Source of the DNA: a virus
IMG/VR virus record: IMGVR_UViG_3300038560_000049
Span: 1 to 40,110 of that record
DNA length: 40,110 nucleotides
Reading direction: 5' to 3' (one strand)
The notes beneath the pieces are model-generated. The model made no database searches. It was not told the origin of the DNA and saw only the letters and a list, made by a program, of their open reading frames with translations. Shown in pieces: positions 8,078 through 15,644 of the stretch. Position 1 is the first letter of the stretch, and every line of letters begins with the position of its first letter. Made by a program: the position numbers and the translations under genes.

Positions 8078-8692
8078 GTGACGGTGATGGCATTCGACAC
8101 GGAGACAAACGATCCGGGCATTCCTTTATGGGATCAACCGAGCGCTGATCCGTCGCAACCCCACATCGTGCAACTGGCGATGGTCCAGTACGCTGACGAC
8201 GGAACCGAACTCTCGGCGCGGTCTGTGATCGTCAAGCCGGACGGATGGGAGATTGTCCCTGGAACCAAGGCGTCCCTCACGCATGGGATCACCCAGGAGC
8301 GGGCGATGGACGAAGGGATACCGGAGCACCAGGCGGTGGCGCTGTGGCTTGTAGCCGCTGCCCGGGCTTCCTTAACAGTGGCGCACAACGCTCCTTTTGA
8401 CCGCCGGATTGTCAGGATCGCCATGGCACGTGCTGGCTACCAGAAGGACATTGCCGACTTCCTCGGGACTCGGCCGTCGTTCTGCACTGCGGCAAAAAGC
8501 CGGGCGTTGGTGCAGGCGCCTCCGACTGACAAGATGCTGGCCGCTGGTCAGAAGCACGCCAAGCCGCCGAAACTGGCGGAGTGTGTCAGATTCTTCTTCA
8601 ATGAAGATATGGTCGATGCACACTCGGCTCTCGCGGATGCCCGTTACTGCGGCAGGCTATTCTGGCACCTTCGCGGCCTGGGCATCACCTGA
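8078..8692 (+). CDS. DnaQ-like 3'-5' exonuclease (DEDDh)
   Basis: 204 aa. Exo I is FDTETND (Asp and Glu at about residues 6-9), Exo II is HNAPFDRR near 105, and Exo III is HSALADAR near 185 with the histidine-aspartate pair. This is the DEDDh pattern of proofreading subunits and RNase T-like enzymes. It probably trims DNA or RNA 3' ends during replication or recombination. The start may be GTG at 8078 or ATG at 8087. It stands at the head of a chain of overlapping recombination genes. No DNA polymerase is recognisable in this window. Confidence 0.85.
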   Translation: MTVMAFDTETNDPGIPLWDQPSADPSQPHIVQLAMVQYADDGTELSARSVIVKPDGWEIVPGTKASLTHGITQERAMDEGIPEHQAVALWLVAAARASLTVAHNAPFDRRIVRIAMARAGYQKDIADFLGTRPSFCTAAKSRALVQAPPTDKMLAAGQKHAKPPKLAECVRFFFNEDMVDAHSALADARYCGRLFWHLRGLGIT

Positions 8693-8694
8693 CG

Positions 8695-9021
8695 ATGGCC
8701 GAGTCCCGCTTCAAGGCCCAGTGGATTAACGGCGAGAAGCATTTCGAGCGTCTGCGCAATTCGCCATGCTGCGTGCCCGGCTGTGATTTCTTCCAGAGCG
8801 TGGTTCACCACGAGCGGCGCGGGACAGGTGGCGGGACGGCCCTCAAGCCGCCCGGGCCTGAGGCTGCGGTCAACCTGTGTCCGATCCACCACCAGATCGG
8901 GCATGATATCGGCTGGAAGACCTTCGAGCGCCGGTTCGGCGTTGACCTGAAAATGGTCGCCGAAGGCCAGCACCTTGTTTCCATGGGCATGGGCCTGTTA
9001 CCGAAAGGGGAAACCGAATGA
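8695..9021 (+). CDS. Putative HNH-type zinc-binding nuclease (DUF968/Ref-like)
   Basis: 108 aa with a CxxxxC pair (CCVPGCDF), then VVHHERRGTGGG, then LCPIHHQIGHDIG. The pattern of a CxxC-type start, HH, and C..HH..H resembles small HNH or Ref/DUF968-like phage nucleases that act in recombination. The gene starts 2 nt after the exonuclease stop and overlaps the next gene by 4 nt. The catalytic assignment is tentative. Confidence 0.6.
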   Translation: MAESRFKAQWINGEKHFERLRNSPCCVPGCDFFQSVVHHERRGTGGGTALKPPGPEAAVNLCPIHHQIGHDIGWKTFERRFGVDLKMVAEGQHLVSMGMGLLPKGETE

Positions 9022-9398
9022 ATCATCCATTGGCGGCGCTGTTTGGCGAAGAACGCGTGGGTCCAGAAGACGAGGCGCATGCTCTTACTGAAGAAGCCCA
9101 ACGGGCCAACCTGGAATCGGCCTGGGCGCACTACTCGGCTGTCAAAACGTTTCGTCCCGGCGAGGTGGTTCGCCAGCGGGTCGGGCTTGGCATCGTGAAG
9201 AAAGCAACCGTTTTTCTGTACGTTCGACCGCTCAACGTCTGTGAGCGTGCGGACGAGATGCAAATTGCTGATGCCGTTGGGCGCTCTCGTTTCAACAAAG
9301 TTGATTGCATGATCGGCTTCGTAGCCGATGACGGCCAGGTTATCTTTACGCCCATGGACAGCGATCTGTTGGAGCCACTTGAGGGGAAACCCGAATGA
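9018..9398 (+). CDS. Hypothetical protein in the recombination operon
   Basis: 126 aa, starting MNHPLAALFGEERVGPEDEA. The middle part contains a beta-rich stretch (TVFLYVRPLNVC) and the end contains FVADDGQVIFTP. No family is recognised. ATGA overlaps on both sides tie it to the HNH-like gene and to recT. Confidence 0.7.
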   Translation: MNHPLAALFGEERVGPEDEAHALTEEAQRANLESAWAHYSAVKTFRPGEVVRQRVGLGIVKKATVFLYVRPLNVCERADEMQIADAVGRSRFNKVDCMIGFVADDGQVIFTPMDSDLLEPLEGKPE

Positions 9399-10348
9399 GC
9401 CTGCATCTGACGGCGCCAGTCGAGGCTGAGACAACGCTTGTGCCGGAAGCAATCGAGCCGGAGCGGCGCGAGGTATCGGAGCCTGCAGCGCCGAGCGTGG
9501 AGGACCTTCTTCATCAGGTCATCAAACGCACCGATGAGTTGGTCACGAATGCTCGCCGTCCGCGGCCGTTCGAACTCAATTCGTGGGAGGAAATCAGCCG
9601 GTTTGCCGATGATGCGGCGCGGACTGAGATGGTTCCCCGCGATTACCGCAACAAGCCGGACGCAATCCGTATCGCGGTGATCTGGGGCAAAGAAATCGGA
9701 CTCCATCCGATGCAGGCACTTCGCAGCATCGCCGTTATCGGCGGTCGGCCTGCCTTGTGGGGTGATGCGGTTATCGGCCTGATCTACGCCTCAGGCAAAT
9801 CCGAATACATCAAGGAATGGAGTCTGGGCGAAGGCGACGACCTCACCTATTGGTTCGAGACAAAGCGCCAGGGCAATCCGCTGCCGATCGCCCGCAGTTT
9901 CAGTGTTCGGGACGCCAAGAAAGCTGGATTATGGGGAAAAGCAGGACCGTGGTCATCCTATCCTCAGAGGATGCTTGCCATGCGCGCCCGAGGATGGGGC
10001 GCCCGGGATGCCTATCCTGACGTGCTGGGAGGGCTGCTGATTGATGCCGAAGCGATGGACACACCGTCGCATGTCTCGGTTCCGAGGGTGCTTCAGGAGA
10101 CCGTAGCGGCGGCAACCCAAGCTGGGCAGCCGTGGGAAATGACTGCGGAAATGCGTGATGACATCGTGGAGCGGTGCAATCGCTACGAGGTTGATCTGCC
10201 GACATTTGTGGCCTGGGTGTTCGAGGACAAGGAAGAACACGACCTGATGTCCATGAACCGTTATCGGTACGAGCGTGCGGTGGCTGGGCTGGATCGAAAG
10301 GCGCAAGTGGCCCAAGAGCAAGGCGAGGCCAAAAATGAAGCTGTATAA
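9395..10348 (+). CDS. recT: RecT-family single-strand annealing protein
   Basis: 317 aa. The core about residues 60-230 shows RecT features: YRNKPDAIRIAVIWGKEIGL, MQALRSIAVIGGRPALWGDA, and YPQRMLAMRARGWGARDAYP. The ends are low-complexity, which is usual for phage RecT. The protein coats single-stranded DNA and anneals complementary strands. The next gene is a YqaJ-like exonuclease whose start lies inside the recT 3' end (14-nt overlap), the classic two-component recombination unit. Confidence 0.9.
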   Translation: MSLHLTAPVEAETTLVPEAIEPERREVSEPAAPSVEDLLHQVIKRTDELVTNARRPRPFELNSWEEISRFADDAARTEMVPRDYRNKPDAIRIAVIWGKEIGLHPMQALRSIAVIGGRPALWGDAVIGLIYASGKSEYIKEWSLGEGDDLTYWFETKRQGNPLPIARSFSVRDAKKAGLWGKAGPWSSYPQRMLAMRARGWGARDAYPDVLGGLLIDAEAMDTPSHVSVPRVLQETVAAATQAGQPWEMTAEMRDDIVERCNRYEVDLPTFVAWVFEDKEEHDLMSMNRYRYERAVAGLDRKAQVAQEQGEAKNEAV

Positions 10349-11057
10349 TGTTGATCAAGGGTCCGATGATTGGAAGCATCTCAGGCTTGGCATTCCGACG
10401 GCGAGCCAGTTTCACCGAATTGTCTCCCCAGCCAAGCTACAGCCATCTGCTCAGATCAAGGGATTTGCTTATGAACTGGCCTATGAACGGCTGTTTCGCG
10501 AAGAAAAGAATGGCCACACGTCGATGTATATGGAGCGCGGTCATATCGTAGAGGGGATGGCGCGGGAGGCGTTCGCGGAACGGTTCGGGCCAGTTGCGTT
10601 GGGAGGATTTGCGGTAACCGATGACGGCAAAGTAGGCTGTTCGCCTGACGGGTTGCTTACCACGGAGGCGGCGGGGCTTGAAATCAAGTGCCCCTCTGGG
10701 CCGCAACATTTGGAATACCTGCTCGAAGGTCCAGGCGCCGATTATCGGATGCAAGTTCAAGGCAGCATGTTGGTGACAGGGCTCGATCGCTGGTACTTCC
10801 TCTCATACCATCAGCGCCTGCCAGGTCAGAACCGGGATCAGCCTTGGCAGATGAAAGTGATTCGGTTCGAGCGGGACGAGAAGGTTATCGACGCGCTTCG
10901 GGGCGGGCTGTTGGATTTGGAAAAGGCGGTCAGTAAGGTTTGCGCCGAATTATTTGAACTCGGCTTTCGTCCGCAAACTCAGGAGCCGGGTGGTCCTTGG
11001 CCTTCTGACATGAACGCCGCTGCCGACATCATCGCGCAAAGCAATTGGGGCGGCTGA
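10335..11057 (+). CDS. YqaJ/lambda-exonuclease-like recombinase nuclease
   Basis: 240 aa from ATG 10335 (MKLYNVDQGSDDWKHLRLG). The opening QGSDDW...RLGIPTAS, then GHIVEGMAREAF, then CSPDGLL and LEIKCPSG, form the YqaJ motif set, with E, D and EIK as the metal-binding residues. A longer in-frame start at 10275 is rejected because it would lie deep in recT. The enzyme resects double-stranded DNA ends to supply single strands for RecT, giving recombination-dependent replication or repair. Confidence 0.9.
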   Translation: MKLYNVDQGSDDWKHLRLGIPTASQFHRIVSPAKLQPSAQIKGFAYELAYERLFREEKNGHTSMYMERGHIVEGMAREAFAERFGPVALGGFAVTDDGKVGCSPDGLLTTEAAGLEIKCPSGPQHLEYLLEGPGADYRMQVQGSMLVTGLDRWYFLSYHQRLPGQNRDQPWQMKVIRFERDEKVIDALRGGLLDLEKAVSKVCAELFELGFRPQTQEPGGPWPSDMNAAADIIAQSNWGG

Positions 11058-11245
11058 TGGGCACGAGAGACGACACATCGAACTTCTGCCGCGGTCTCGC
11101 GCTGGTCCTGGGGCTTGCCGGGACGTTGCTGGCGGCAATGTGTCTCGGCGCTGCCGCGGAGTTGGCAGTCGGCTTTGGAGGCGCCGCGGCGCTATGCTTT
11201 GCCTGGGTCCTGGTGCTGATTGGTGCGGCGAGACGGTTGACCTGA
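11057..11245 (+). CDS. Small membrane protein with two helices
   Basis: 62 aa from the ATG in a TGATG junction with the exonuclease stop; a TTG at 11045 is a less likely start. Two hydrophobic segments, about residues 14-35 and 38-56 (ALCFAWVLVLIGAA), are separated by a short turn. No family is recognised. Confidence 0.55.
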   Translation: MGTRDDTSNFCRGLALVLGLAGTLLAAMCLGAAAELAVGFGGAAALCFAWVLVLIGAARRLT

Positions 11246-11273
11246 CTCCGAGCCGGACGGTCATCTGTCTGTC

Positions 11274-11597
11274 ATGTATCCGGCGCAACTTCCATGGGAA
11301 ATGACCGAGACGGGCGCGAAGGTCCAGATCGGCCAGCTTGGGCTGCTGATTGTCCGCAAGGTCAAAACCGATTACGACGTTTGTATCTTCGGAAAGTGCC
11401 TCAAGAACCGTTCCGTCACATTGGACGACGGCAAAATGCGGGCTGAGGCTGCGGCGCGGAAATGGATCGCCGATGCAACTCAAATTCTGTGGTCGGATGT
11501 TGAGCGGGAAAAGCCGATGCCGCCGCAGACAAACGCGCGTCCGGGCGCCATCGCAAAGGGGCGGCGATCAGCAAATCAGGCGACTGGTTCGGGCTGA
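11274..11597 (+). CDS. Hypothetical protein at the end of the rightward operon
   Basis: 107 aa, starting MYPAQLPWEMTETG. A beta-rich middle (QLGLLIVRKVKTDYDVCIFG) precedes a basic tail. No clear ribosome-binding site lies before the ATG. Its 3' end overlaps the oppositely directed array by 22 nt, marking a convergent junction. No obvious terminator hairpin is seen there. Confidence 0.5.
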   Translation: MYPAQLPWEMTETGAKVQIGQLGLLIVRKVKTDYDVCIFGKCLKNRSVTLDDGKMRAEAAARKWIADATQILWSDVEREKPMPPQTNARPGAIAKGRRSANQATGSG

Positions 11598-11881
11598 CCT
11601 GGAACGCCTATCTTCGCCCACTTAAGCGGGCCTAAGGCCGTTTCGCCAGATGCGCTGGCTGTCTGCCATTCCAGAAACAGGCCCGTCACGACAAGATTGA
11701 CCGAAACAGCATTCCTACCAGAGACGGCGAGCAATTGCGCCCGGCGCAACCTGGCACATGCGCTTTTCACGCGATCGTATCGATAATGAGGCAAGGTTGG
11801 GCACGTATAGGTCCCTTGGCGCCTCAATATCTCTACTATCTCGTCGAGACTACGAGACTTATGGCCGAGAATATCTTTCAC
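11576..11881 (-). CDS. Hypothetical protein, last gene of the leftward small-gene array
   Basis: 101 aa from GTG at 11881, chosen because it forms a GTGA overlap with the upstream stop; a longer frame to 12004 overlaps the neighbour heavily. It begins KDILGHKSRSLDEIVEILRR, which suggests a winged-helix-like fold (EIVEILRR...YDRVKSACARLRRAQLL). It may be a small DNA-binding protein. Confidence is limited by the non-ATG start. Confidence 0.5.
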   Translation of the reverse strand: MKDILGHKSRSLDEIVEILRRQGTYTCPTLPHYRYDRVKSACARLRRAQLLAVSGRNAVSVNLVVTGLFLEWQTASASGETALGPLKWAKIGVPGQPEPVA

Positions 11882-12258
11882 GTTTCGGACTGCTGAGATG
11901 TGACACGCTGCACAATTGGTTCGATGATCCTGCCGATCGGTTGCAAGCCCGGCTCCGCCAGTCCCTTCCCGTCGATCGCCATGCCGTGCAGCCAGAGGTA
12001 ACACCCGGCAAGTTTGGCTTCGTTCAGCAGTTCGCCGATGTGGAATGCCAGCATGTAGCGTCCGGCCTGTTCGGCTTGGCGAAAGGCGATCGAAAAGCCG
12101 ATCCGAACCAGATCCCAGGCTTCTTTATCGGCGTTGATCGTATCGCTGTCGAGAATGCGACCGGTCATGGCCTGGTAGCGTTCCAGGCATTCGTTCGCCA
12201 GAGTTCTTGTCTCCGTGACGAACGGGGTGGTTCGCACGTTGGGCGTGGTGTCTTCCAT
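11878..12258 (-). CDS. Hypothetical helical protein
   Basis: 126 aa with AAAGGA upstream of the ATG. It is rich in helices (TRTLANECLERYQAMTGRI, IGFSIAFRQAEQAGRYML) and contains no recognisable motif. It lies in the leftward array with short spacing to its neighbours. Confidence 0.65.
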   Translation of the reverse strand: MEDTTPNVRTTPFVTETRTLANECLERYQAMTGRILDSDTINADKEAWDLVRIGFSIAFRQAEQAGRYMLAFHIGELLNEAKLAGCYLWLHGMAIDGKGLAEPGLQPIGRIIEPIVQRVTSQQSET

Positions 12259-12282
12259 GGGTTTGTCCTTTCGTGATTTGGG

Positions 12283-12516
12283 CTACGGGCGTCCTTTTCG
12301 TTCTCGTACCTCGATCGTGGGCGCCATACGGTTGATTTCAATGATTGATAATGGCTTCCGCCATTGAACCGAGCGCGGCGACTGGCCCAGGACCATCGCC
12401 ATCGACTCGACATCTTCCATGATGAAGGGTTCCTCGGTACCAGTTCCTCGCATGATCCTATCTCGAACGGCTTCGATTTTCCGCCACGTCGTCGGGCTCC
12501 AACGGAGCACCGGCAC
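12283..12516 (-). CDS. Small hypothetical protein, HTH-like
   Basis: About 77 aa from GTG at 12516, preceded by AAAGG at good spacing; a TTG at 12564 would give 93 aa. The tail EDVESMAMVLGQSPRSVQWRK resembles a helix-turn-helix. The start is uncertain. It lies 24 nt upstream of the next gene in the array. Confidence 0.5.
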   Translation of the reverse strand: MPVLRWSPTTWRKIEAVRDRIMRGTGTEEPFIMEDVESMAMVLGQSPRSVQWRKPLSIIEINRMAPTIEVRERKGRP

Positions 12517-12588
12517 CGGTGCCTTTCGCTGTAGGTCCTGCTGCGCAAGGCTCAGGTGCCACAACGGTCGGCCACCGGCGTAGACGGT

Positions 12589-12720
12589 TCATTCTTGTCC
12601 GATATTCACGGTCAGGCAGGCGGAGACATCGCGGTCAGCAGCCCAGTAGTGGCCGGTGGTGATTTGGCGCTCTGGGTCGAACACTGGATGCGCGAGGGCA
12701 AATTCAATTTGGGATTTCAT
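12589..12720 (-). CDS. 43-aa micro-protein
   Basis: MKSQIEFALAHPVFDPERQI and on to VNIGQE. The ATG has GAAAGGA upstream and its ATGA overlaps the stop codon of the preceding gene. The overlap and ribosome-binding site make it credible despite its size. Function unknown. Confidence 0.55.
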   Translation of the reverse strand: MKSQIEFALAHPVFDPERQITTGHYWAADRDVSACLTVNIGQE

Positions 12721-12941
12721 GGTGTGGTTTTCCTTTCGTTATGGGTCGAGAAGTGTGAACAGGCTCGGCGCCTGGTAACGCTCAGAGGCGCTTCGCTCCC
12801 CCGGCGGCCGGCGACCTCCCGAAGCTCGAACAAAGCGGGCTGCTCGGCCTTCTGGGTAGCCTGCGCTCGATTGAGGGCCAGGAGATCGCGCCACAGGTAG
12901 CGGCGCCCGTCGAGGTCAATCGTGCGCGGGCGCATCAACAT
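12717..12941 (-). CDS. Small hypothetical protein (RTIDLDGRRYLWRDLL type)
   Basis: 74 aa starting MLMRPRTIDLDGRRYLWRD, with a second ATG at 12935. The sequence RYLWRDLLALNRAQ...EQPALFEL looks like a short conserved phage protein, though I cannot name a family. The C-terminus (SVTRRRACSHF) differs in character and may be altered. Overlaps on both sides fit tight coupling. Confidence 0.6.
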   Translation of the reverse strand: MLMRPRTIDLDGRRYLWRDLLALNRAQATQKAEQPALFELREVAGRRGSEAPLSVTRRRACSHFSTHNERKTTP

Positions 12942-13197
12942 CGACAGTAAGGTGGAACGCGCGGTGCTCGGCCATCTGGTAGGTGATAGAAATGCTGAGA
13001 TTGTAGACTTCCATGATCCGCGTCATTGATTGCGCGCGTATCCGCTTGACTTCTGTGGCAACATCAGTTCCCGCCGCTACATAGACCGGATAATCCGAGT
13101 AGTCGTAGGTGTCGCACACGACAATGACATGTGTTGCCTTTTCTGCTTTAGCTCGTTTCAGCCATCCTTCGATGTCTTGTCTTGATGCGGCTTGCAT
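12916..13197 (-). CDS. Hypothetical protein with a conserved VIVVCDTYDYSDYPVYV core
   Basis: 93 aa with AAAGGACATAGCAA before the ATG. It reads as a compact alpha/beta protein: helix (IEGWLKRAKAEKATH), strand (VIVVCDTYDY), helix (VATEVKRIRAQ) and a terminal strand region. It resembles small conserved phage proteins of unknown role. The ribosome-binding site supports the start. Confidence 0.7.
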   Translation of the reverse strand: MQAASRQDIEGWLKRAKAEKATHVIVVCDTYDYSDYPVYVAAGTDVATEVKRIRAQSMTRIMEVYNLSISITYQMAEHRAFHLTVDVDAPAHD

Positions 13198-13242
13198 TTG
13201 CTATGTCCTTTCCATTGTGCCCGCTACCGGGCTGTGAGGGTG

Positions 13243-13395
13243 CTACGGGCGCCTCTGCAATCCGCCGTGCCAGTGAGCAAGATCCGAGGTCACGCGGCGC
13301 TCTATCAAAGCCTCGTGGGCCGCAAGCCGGTGATAGCGGTGCAATCCTACCGCCAGGCACGCAAGGCCGGTGAGGGCCAGTCCAAGGGTCAGCAT
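13243..13395 (-). CDS. 50-aa micro-membrane protein
   Basis: It starts MLTLGLALTGLACLAVGLHR and ends WHGGLQRRP. One hydrophobic helix (residues 2-18) is followed by a basic tail. The ATG overlaps the upstream gene's stop by 7 nt, and GAGGGCG precedes it. Function unknown. Confidence 0.5.
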   Translation of the reverse strand: MLTLGLALTGLACLAVGLHRYHRLAAHEALIERRVTSDLAHWHGGLQRRP

Positions 13396-13589
13396 GGGGT
13401 ATCGCCCTCGAAAAGCGCGTCTAGCATTTGCCGTTTGGCCTGATTGAACCCCGCGCGCAGTCCTAACTTGTGCTCCTCGGCGGTCGCGCTTTCGTCGACC
13501 CGCAAGCCCTGAATGACGTTCGCCATCCGCTTGGTTACCGTGTCGATCATCATGTCCAGCACGTCATTCCGTAAGTTTTCTCGGCTCAT
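13389..13589 (-). CDS. Small hypothetical helical protein
   Basis: 66 aa from ATG 13589 (MSRENLRNDVLDMMIDTVTK), with AAGGGGA eight nt upstream. A longer frame to 13622 lacks a site. It is predicted all-helical (KRMANVIQGL, FNQAKRQMLDALFEG). A structured, gene-free stretch lies just upstream. Function unknown. Confidence 0.6.
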   Translation of the reverse strand: MSRENLRNDVLDMMIDTVTKRMANVIQGLRVDESATAEEHKLGLRAGFNQAKRQMLDALFEGDTPC

Positions 13590-13610
13590 GGCTCGTCCCC
13601 TTTTGGTTGA

Positions 13611-13752
13611 GCGGAGGGGCAAAACACGCGGCCCCTCCGCAATTTATGACGATGAGTAGCCCGGTTCGGTTACATGGCGGCCTCCTGGGTGCGAGAGGGT
13701 CTGAAGGCATTTCTCTGGCCTTCGCTACTGCGTCCGTTCGGGCGCAATAGCG
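13611..13752. other. Two hairpins in a gene-free stretch
   Basis: A perfect 10-bp inverted repeat, GCGGAGGGGC (13611-13620) and GCCCCTCCGC (13631-13640), has a 10-nt loop. A second near-perfect one, CGCTACTGCG (13723-13732) and CGCAATAGCG (13743-13752), has one mismatch. Neither has a T-run on either strand, so they are not typical rho-independent terminators. They lie in the untranslated region ahead of the 66-aa gene and could be processing or stabilising RNA structures. No gene is seen in 13590-13787. Confidence 0.5.
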
Positions 13753-13787
13753 ACGGTCAGCGTGGGGTGGCTCCTTAGAAGTTGGGA

Positions 13788-14096
13788 TTAATCATAGCCC
13801 CAGGATCGAGCGATCCTGCAGAACTCGGCGTAGCCGGCGTGGCGAGGGTCATCCAAGTCCTTGGGGTCTCCGGGTTGGCCAGATAATTCAGAAAGCGGGG
13901 TGCCCAGGGGTTTGTCGCCCCTGGCTTCCTTGGCGCTGATAATTCCAACATCGTCTTGCATCGGCTCGCGCGGGGAATCCCACTCGGCGATGGCCAAATC
14001 GCAGGCGTCGCAGTACCATCCCGCAGTGACGCCGCACGAATAATCGTCCGGTTCGTACGTATCGCTGATGTCGGCGTCGCACTTGGGGCAGTTCAT
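13788..14096 (-). CDS. Zinc-ribbon protein with a GYAEF...SWGY tail
   Basis: 102 aa from ATG 14096, with a strong AAAGGAGAG site; the longer frame is rejected. N-terminal CPKCDAD and WYCDACD form a two-CxxC zinc ribbon. The C-terminal tail (LGTPLSELSGQPG...GYAEFCRIARSWGY) recurs in the gene at 14840-15097. The gene overlaps its upstream neighbour by 4 nt. Its role is unknown; the shared tail suggests a common binding partner or shared ancestry. Confidence 0.7.
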   Translation of the reverse strand: MNCPKCDADISDTYEPDDYSCGVTAGWYCDACDLAIAEWDSPREPMQDDVGIISAKEARGDKPLGTPLSELSGQPGDPKDLDDPRHAGYAEFCRIARSWGYD

Positions 14097-14278
14097 GTTT
14101 TCTCTCCTTTGGTGAAATGGTCTCTGGCGTCCCCCCATCCTTCGACGTACTCCCGTGCCATGCGCATTTTCATTCGGCGTTCGGCGTCGTCGGCGTAGCT
14201 CCATCCCCGAAGTTCCTTGCCTTCGAGCGTGACAGTGATCTCGCCTTTATCATCGTCGGTTACGCGGGGATCAGACAT
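14093..14278 (-). CDS. Small hypothetical protein
   Basis: 61 aa, MSDPRVTDDDKGEITVTLEG, charged, with a beta-like first half and a helical second half (DAERRMKMRMAREYVEGW). Linked by ATGA overlap to the zinc-ribbon gene and by a short overlap to the upstream gene. Function unknown. Confidence 0.65.
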   Translation of the reverse strand: MSDPRVTDDDKGEITVTLEGKELRGWSYADDAERRMKMRMAREYVEGWGDARDHFTKGEKT

Positions 14279-14552
14279 GGGTGATTACTCCCTTCGTTCC
14301 GGTCAGCGGCTCTACAACCACGCTCGGTTCGGTCGCGAGCACATAGAGTTGCATCGCCCAACCGATGCCGGAGACGAAAATCCAATCCCCCGATGCCAGA
14401 TTGCCGCCGGCATCATCCCAATAGCCTGGGACCAGCAGGTCAGCCGGTGATTGGTCGCCAGCTTTGTACGCCCAGTGAGTCAGGCCGCGGATGTAGCCCA
14501 GCGTGCCGAGGTCGCGGATGCTGACGCGCGGCTTTTCGGTGGTAATGCTCAT
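14271..14552 (-). CDS. Hypothetical protein
   Basis: 93 aa, beginning MSITTEKPRVSIRDLGTLGY, with GAAAGGACAACC upstream. It is beta-rich with aromatic clusters (LTHWAYKAGD, VPGYWDDAGG, DWIFVSGIGWAMQL). No family is recognised. Part of the leftward small-gene array. Confidence 0.7.
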   Translation of the reverse strand: MSITTEKPRVSIRDLGTLGYIRGLTHWAYKAGDQSPADLLVPGYWDDAGGNLASGDWIFVSGIGWAMQLYVLATEPSVVVEPLTGTKGVITHV

Positions 14553-14576
14553 TTGGTTGTCCTTTCTGGTAGGCGG

Positions 14577-14843
14577 TTATCCGAGCGGCGGCACCGGAAC
14601 CGGTGTAGCTGTCTGCCATTTCGGCTCGCCGACAAGCCTCGGAATTTTGTTCAGTTCCTCAATCACGATCCGGCGCACGTCAGCGCGATAAAGATCGCCT
14701 CTCTCATCTGCCAGAGCGCAGGCAATCGCGTCCCGCAGACGATCCATCTGGTCTGCATGCCTTTCCTCGGCCTCGCGCTCCTGTTCGGGTGTGGTGTCGT
14801 AGGGGTTGGCCAGTTTCCAGGCGTCGTATCCAGGGAGGCTCAT
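14577..14843 (-). CDS. Small phage protein, SLPGYDAWKL type
   Basis: 88 aa from ATG 14843, chosen for its ATGA overlap with the upstream gene. The N-terminal Y-x-x-WKLANPYD motif looks like that of short phage proteins placed near replication genes. The middle is helical and acidic and the end is proline-rich. Function unknown. Confidence 0.65.
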   Translation of the reverse strand: MSLPGYDAWKLANPYDTTPEQEREAEERHADQMDRLRDAIACALADERGDLYRADVRRIVIEELNKIPRLVGEPKWQTATPVPVPPLG

Positions 14844-15097
14844 GGATATCCCCACGATTTTGCAATACGAACAAACTCGGCGTATCCGTCATGGCCCGGA
14901 CGACCAGATAACTGAGACATCGGGGTCCCGAGTTTCCTCGGCCCTCCTGGATTGCAGCCTGGACAGTCGGCATGTCGCCACGCCGCCCCCTCCGTCTCGA
15001 AGTAGTACTTGTCTCCTTCTGGGAGATCTGGGCCGATCCCGCAAAGCATCTTGCGGTGAGCGTTGTCGCTGTGGTTGGCGATACGAATATGGATCAT
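14840..15097 (-). CDS. Small cysteine/histidine protein with a GYAEF...SWGY tail
   Basis: 85 aa from ATG 15097, with AGGAG and GAGGG upstream. Residues about 1-60 include HRKMLCGIGPD and WRHADCPGC, a possible single zinc site. The tail LGTPMSQLSGRPG-HDGYAEFVRIAKSWGY matches the tail of the gene at 13788-14096, although the front halves differ. This looks like a duplicated or shuffled C-terminal module. Confidence 0.7.
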   Translation of the reverse strand: MIHIRIANHSDNAHRKMLCGIGPDLPEGDKYYFETEGAAWRHADCPGCNPGGPRKLGTPMSQLSGRPGHDGYAEFVRIAKSWGYP

Positions 15098-15153
15098 GTA
15101 GATTCCCTCTCTCCTGGCATTCACCAAACCGGCCGAAGCCGGTGAAGCGAAGG

Positions 15154-15483
15154 TCAGGCTATTTCGCCGCGTTGAATGGCTTCCGCATGGTTTTCCTCAA
15201 ACAGCGGACCGCCGATCAGAAGCACAGGCACCGCGCCGTGGGCGAATTGAGGCCCAATCATATCCATTTTGTAGTGCTCGATCATGCCGTGCCCGTCGTC
15301 ACCGGCTTCCAGGTCAAGCCATTCCTTAGCCTCCAGGCCGCAAACGACGCCCCACATCATGCTGTCGCATATGACAGCCGAGCCAGAGCCCATGCCGATA
15401 TCCGGGTCGTCGTCGCAGTACCAATGTCCTGGAATCAGGAACTTGTTGCCGTCCTTCTCGTAGATGCGTGCCCGTATTTTCAT
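15154..15483 (-). CDS. Hypothetical protein heading the leftward array
   Basis: 109 aa from ATG 15483, with AAAGGGG nine nt upstream; the longer frame to 15609 runs into the operator region. It starts MKIRARIYEKDGNKFLIPGH and is beta-rich with several glycine turns. No family is recognised. Being first after the divergent control region, it is likely transcribed from there. Confidence 0.65.
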   Translation of the reverse strand: MKIRARIYEKDGNKFLIPGHWYCDDDPDIGMGSGSAVICDSMMWGVVCGLEAKEWLDLEAGDDGHGMIEHYKMDMIGPQFAHGAVPVLLIGGPLFEENHAEAIQRGEIA

Positions 15484-15644
15484 CTCATTCCCCTTTCCTG
15501 ATCCGGTGCCTGCAACCGGGTTGCCTCTCGTCCTGACCACAACAGAATGGCAGAACGATATGACGCATACCATATACAACCCGGTATTCCTGATATGTGA
15601 GATATGCATATCTGTGATCTGTTAGGTATGCCATATATCGGCAT
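15484..15644 (+). promoter_or_regulatory. Divergent operator cluster
   Basis: This AT-rich island in a GC-rich genome holds repeated GATATG/CATATC half-sites: GATATG at 15557 and 15592, a perfect 14-bp palindrome AGATATGCATATCT at 15600-15613, and an inverted repeat TATGCC-N7-GGCATA at 15627-15645. GCATACC (15566-15571 region) and GGTATGC (15625-15631) are also inverted copies. A TATATC -10-like box (15634-15639) precedes the RHH gene's ATG by 5 nt. The cluster is a likely autoregulatory target of that protein. Confidence 0.55.

Noticed and set aside
10275-10334. N-terminal extension of the YqaJ-like exonuclease
   Set aside because: It would overlap recT by 74 nt. The ATG at 10335 matches the conserved family start.
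12556-12900. 114-aa plus-strand frame
   Set aside because: It opposes three chained minus-strand genes with ATGA junctions and good ribosome-binding sites.
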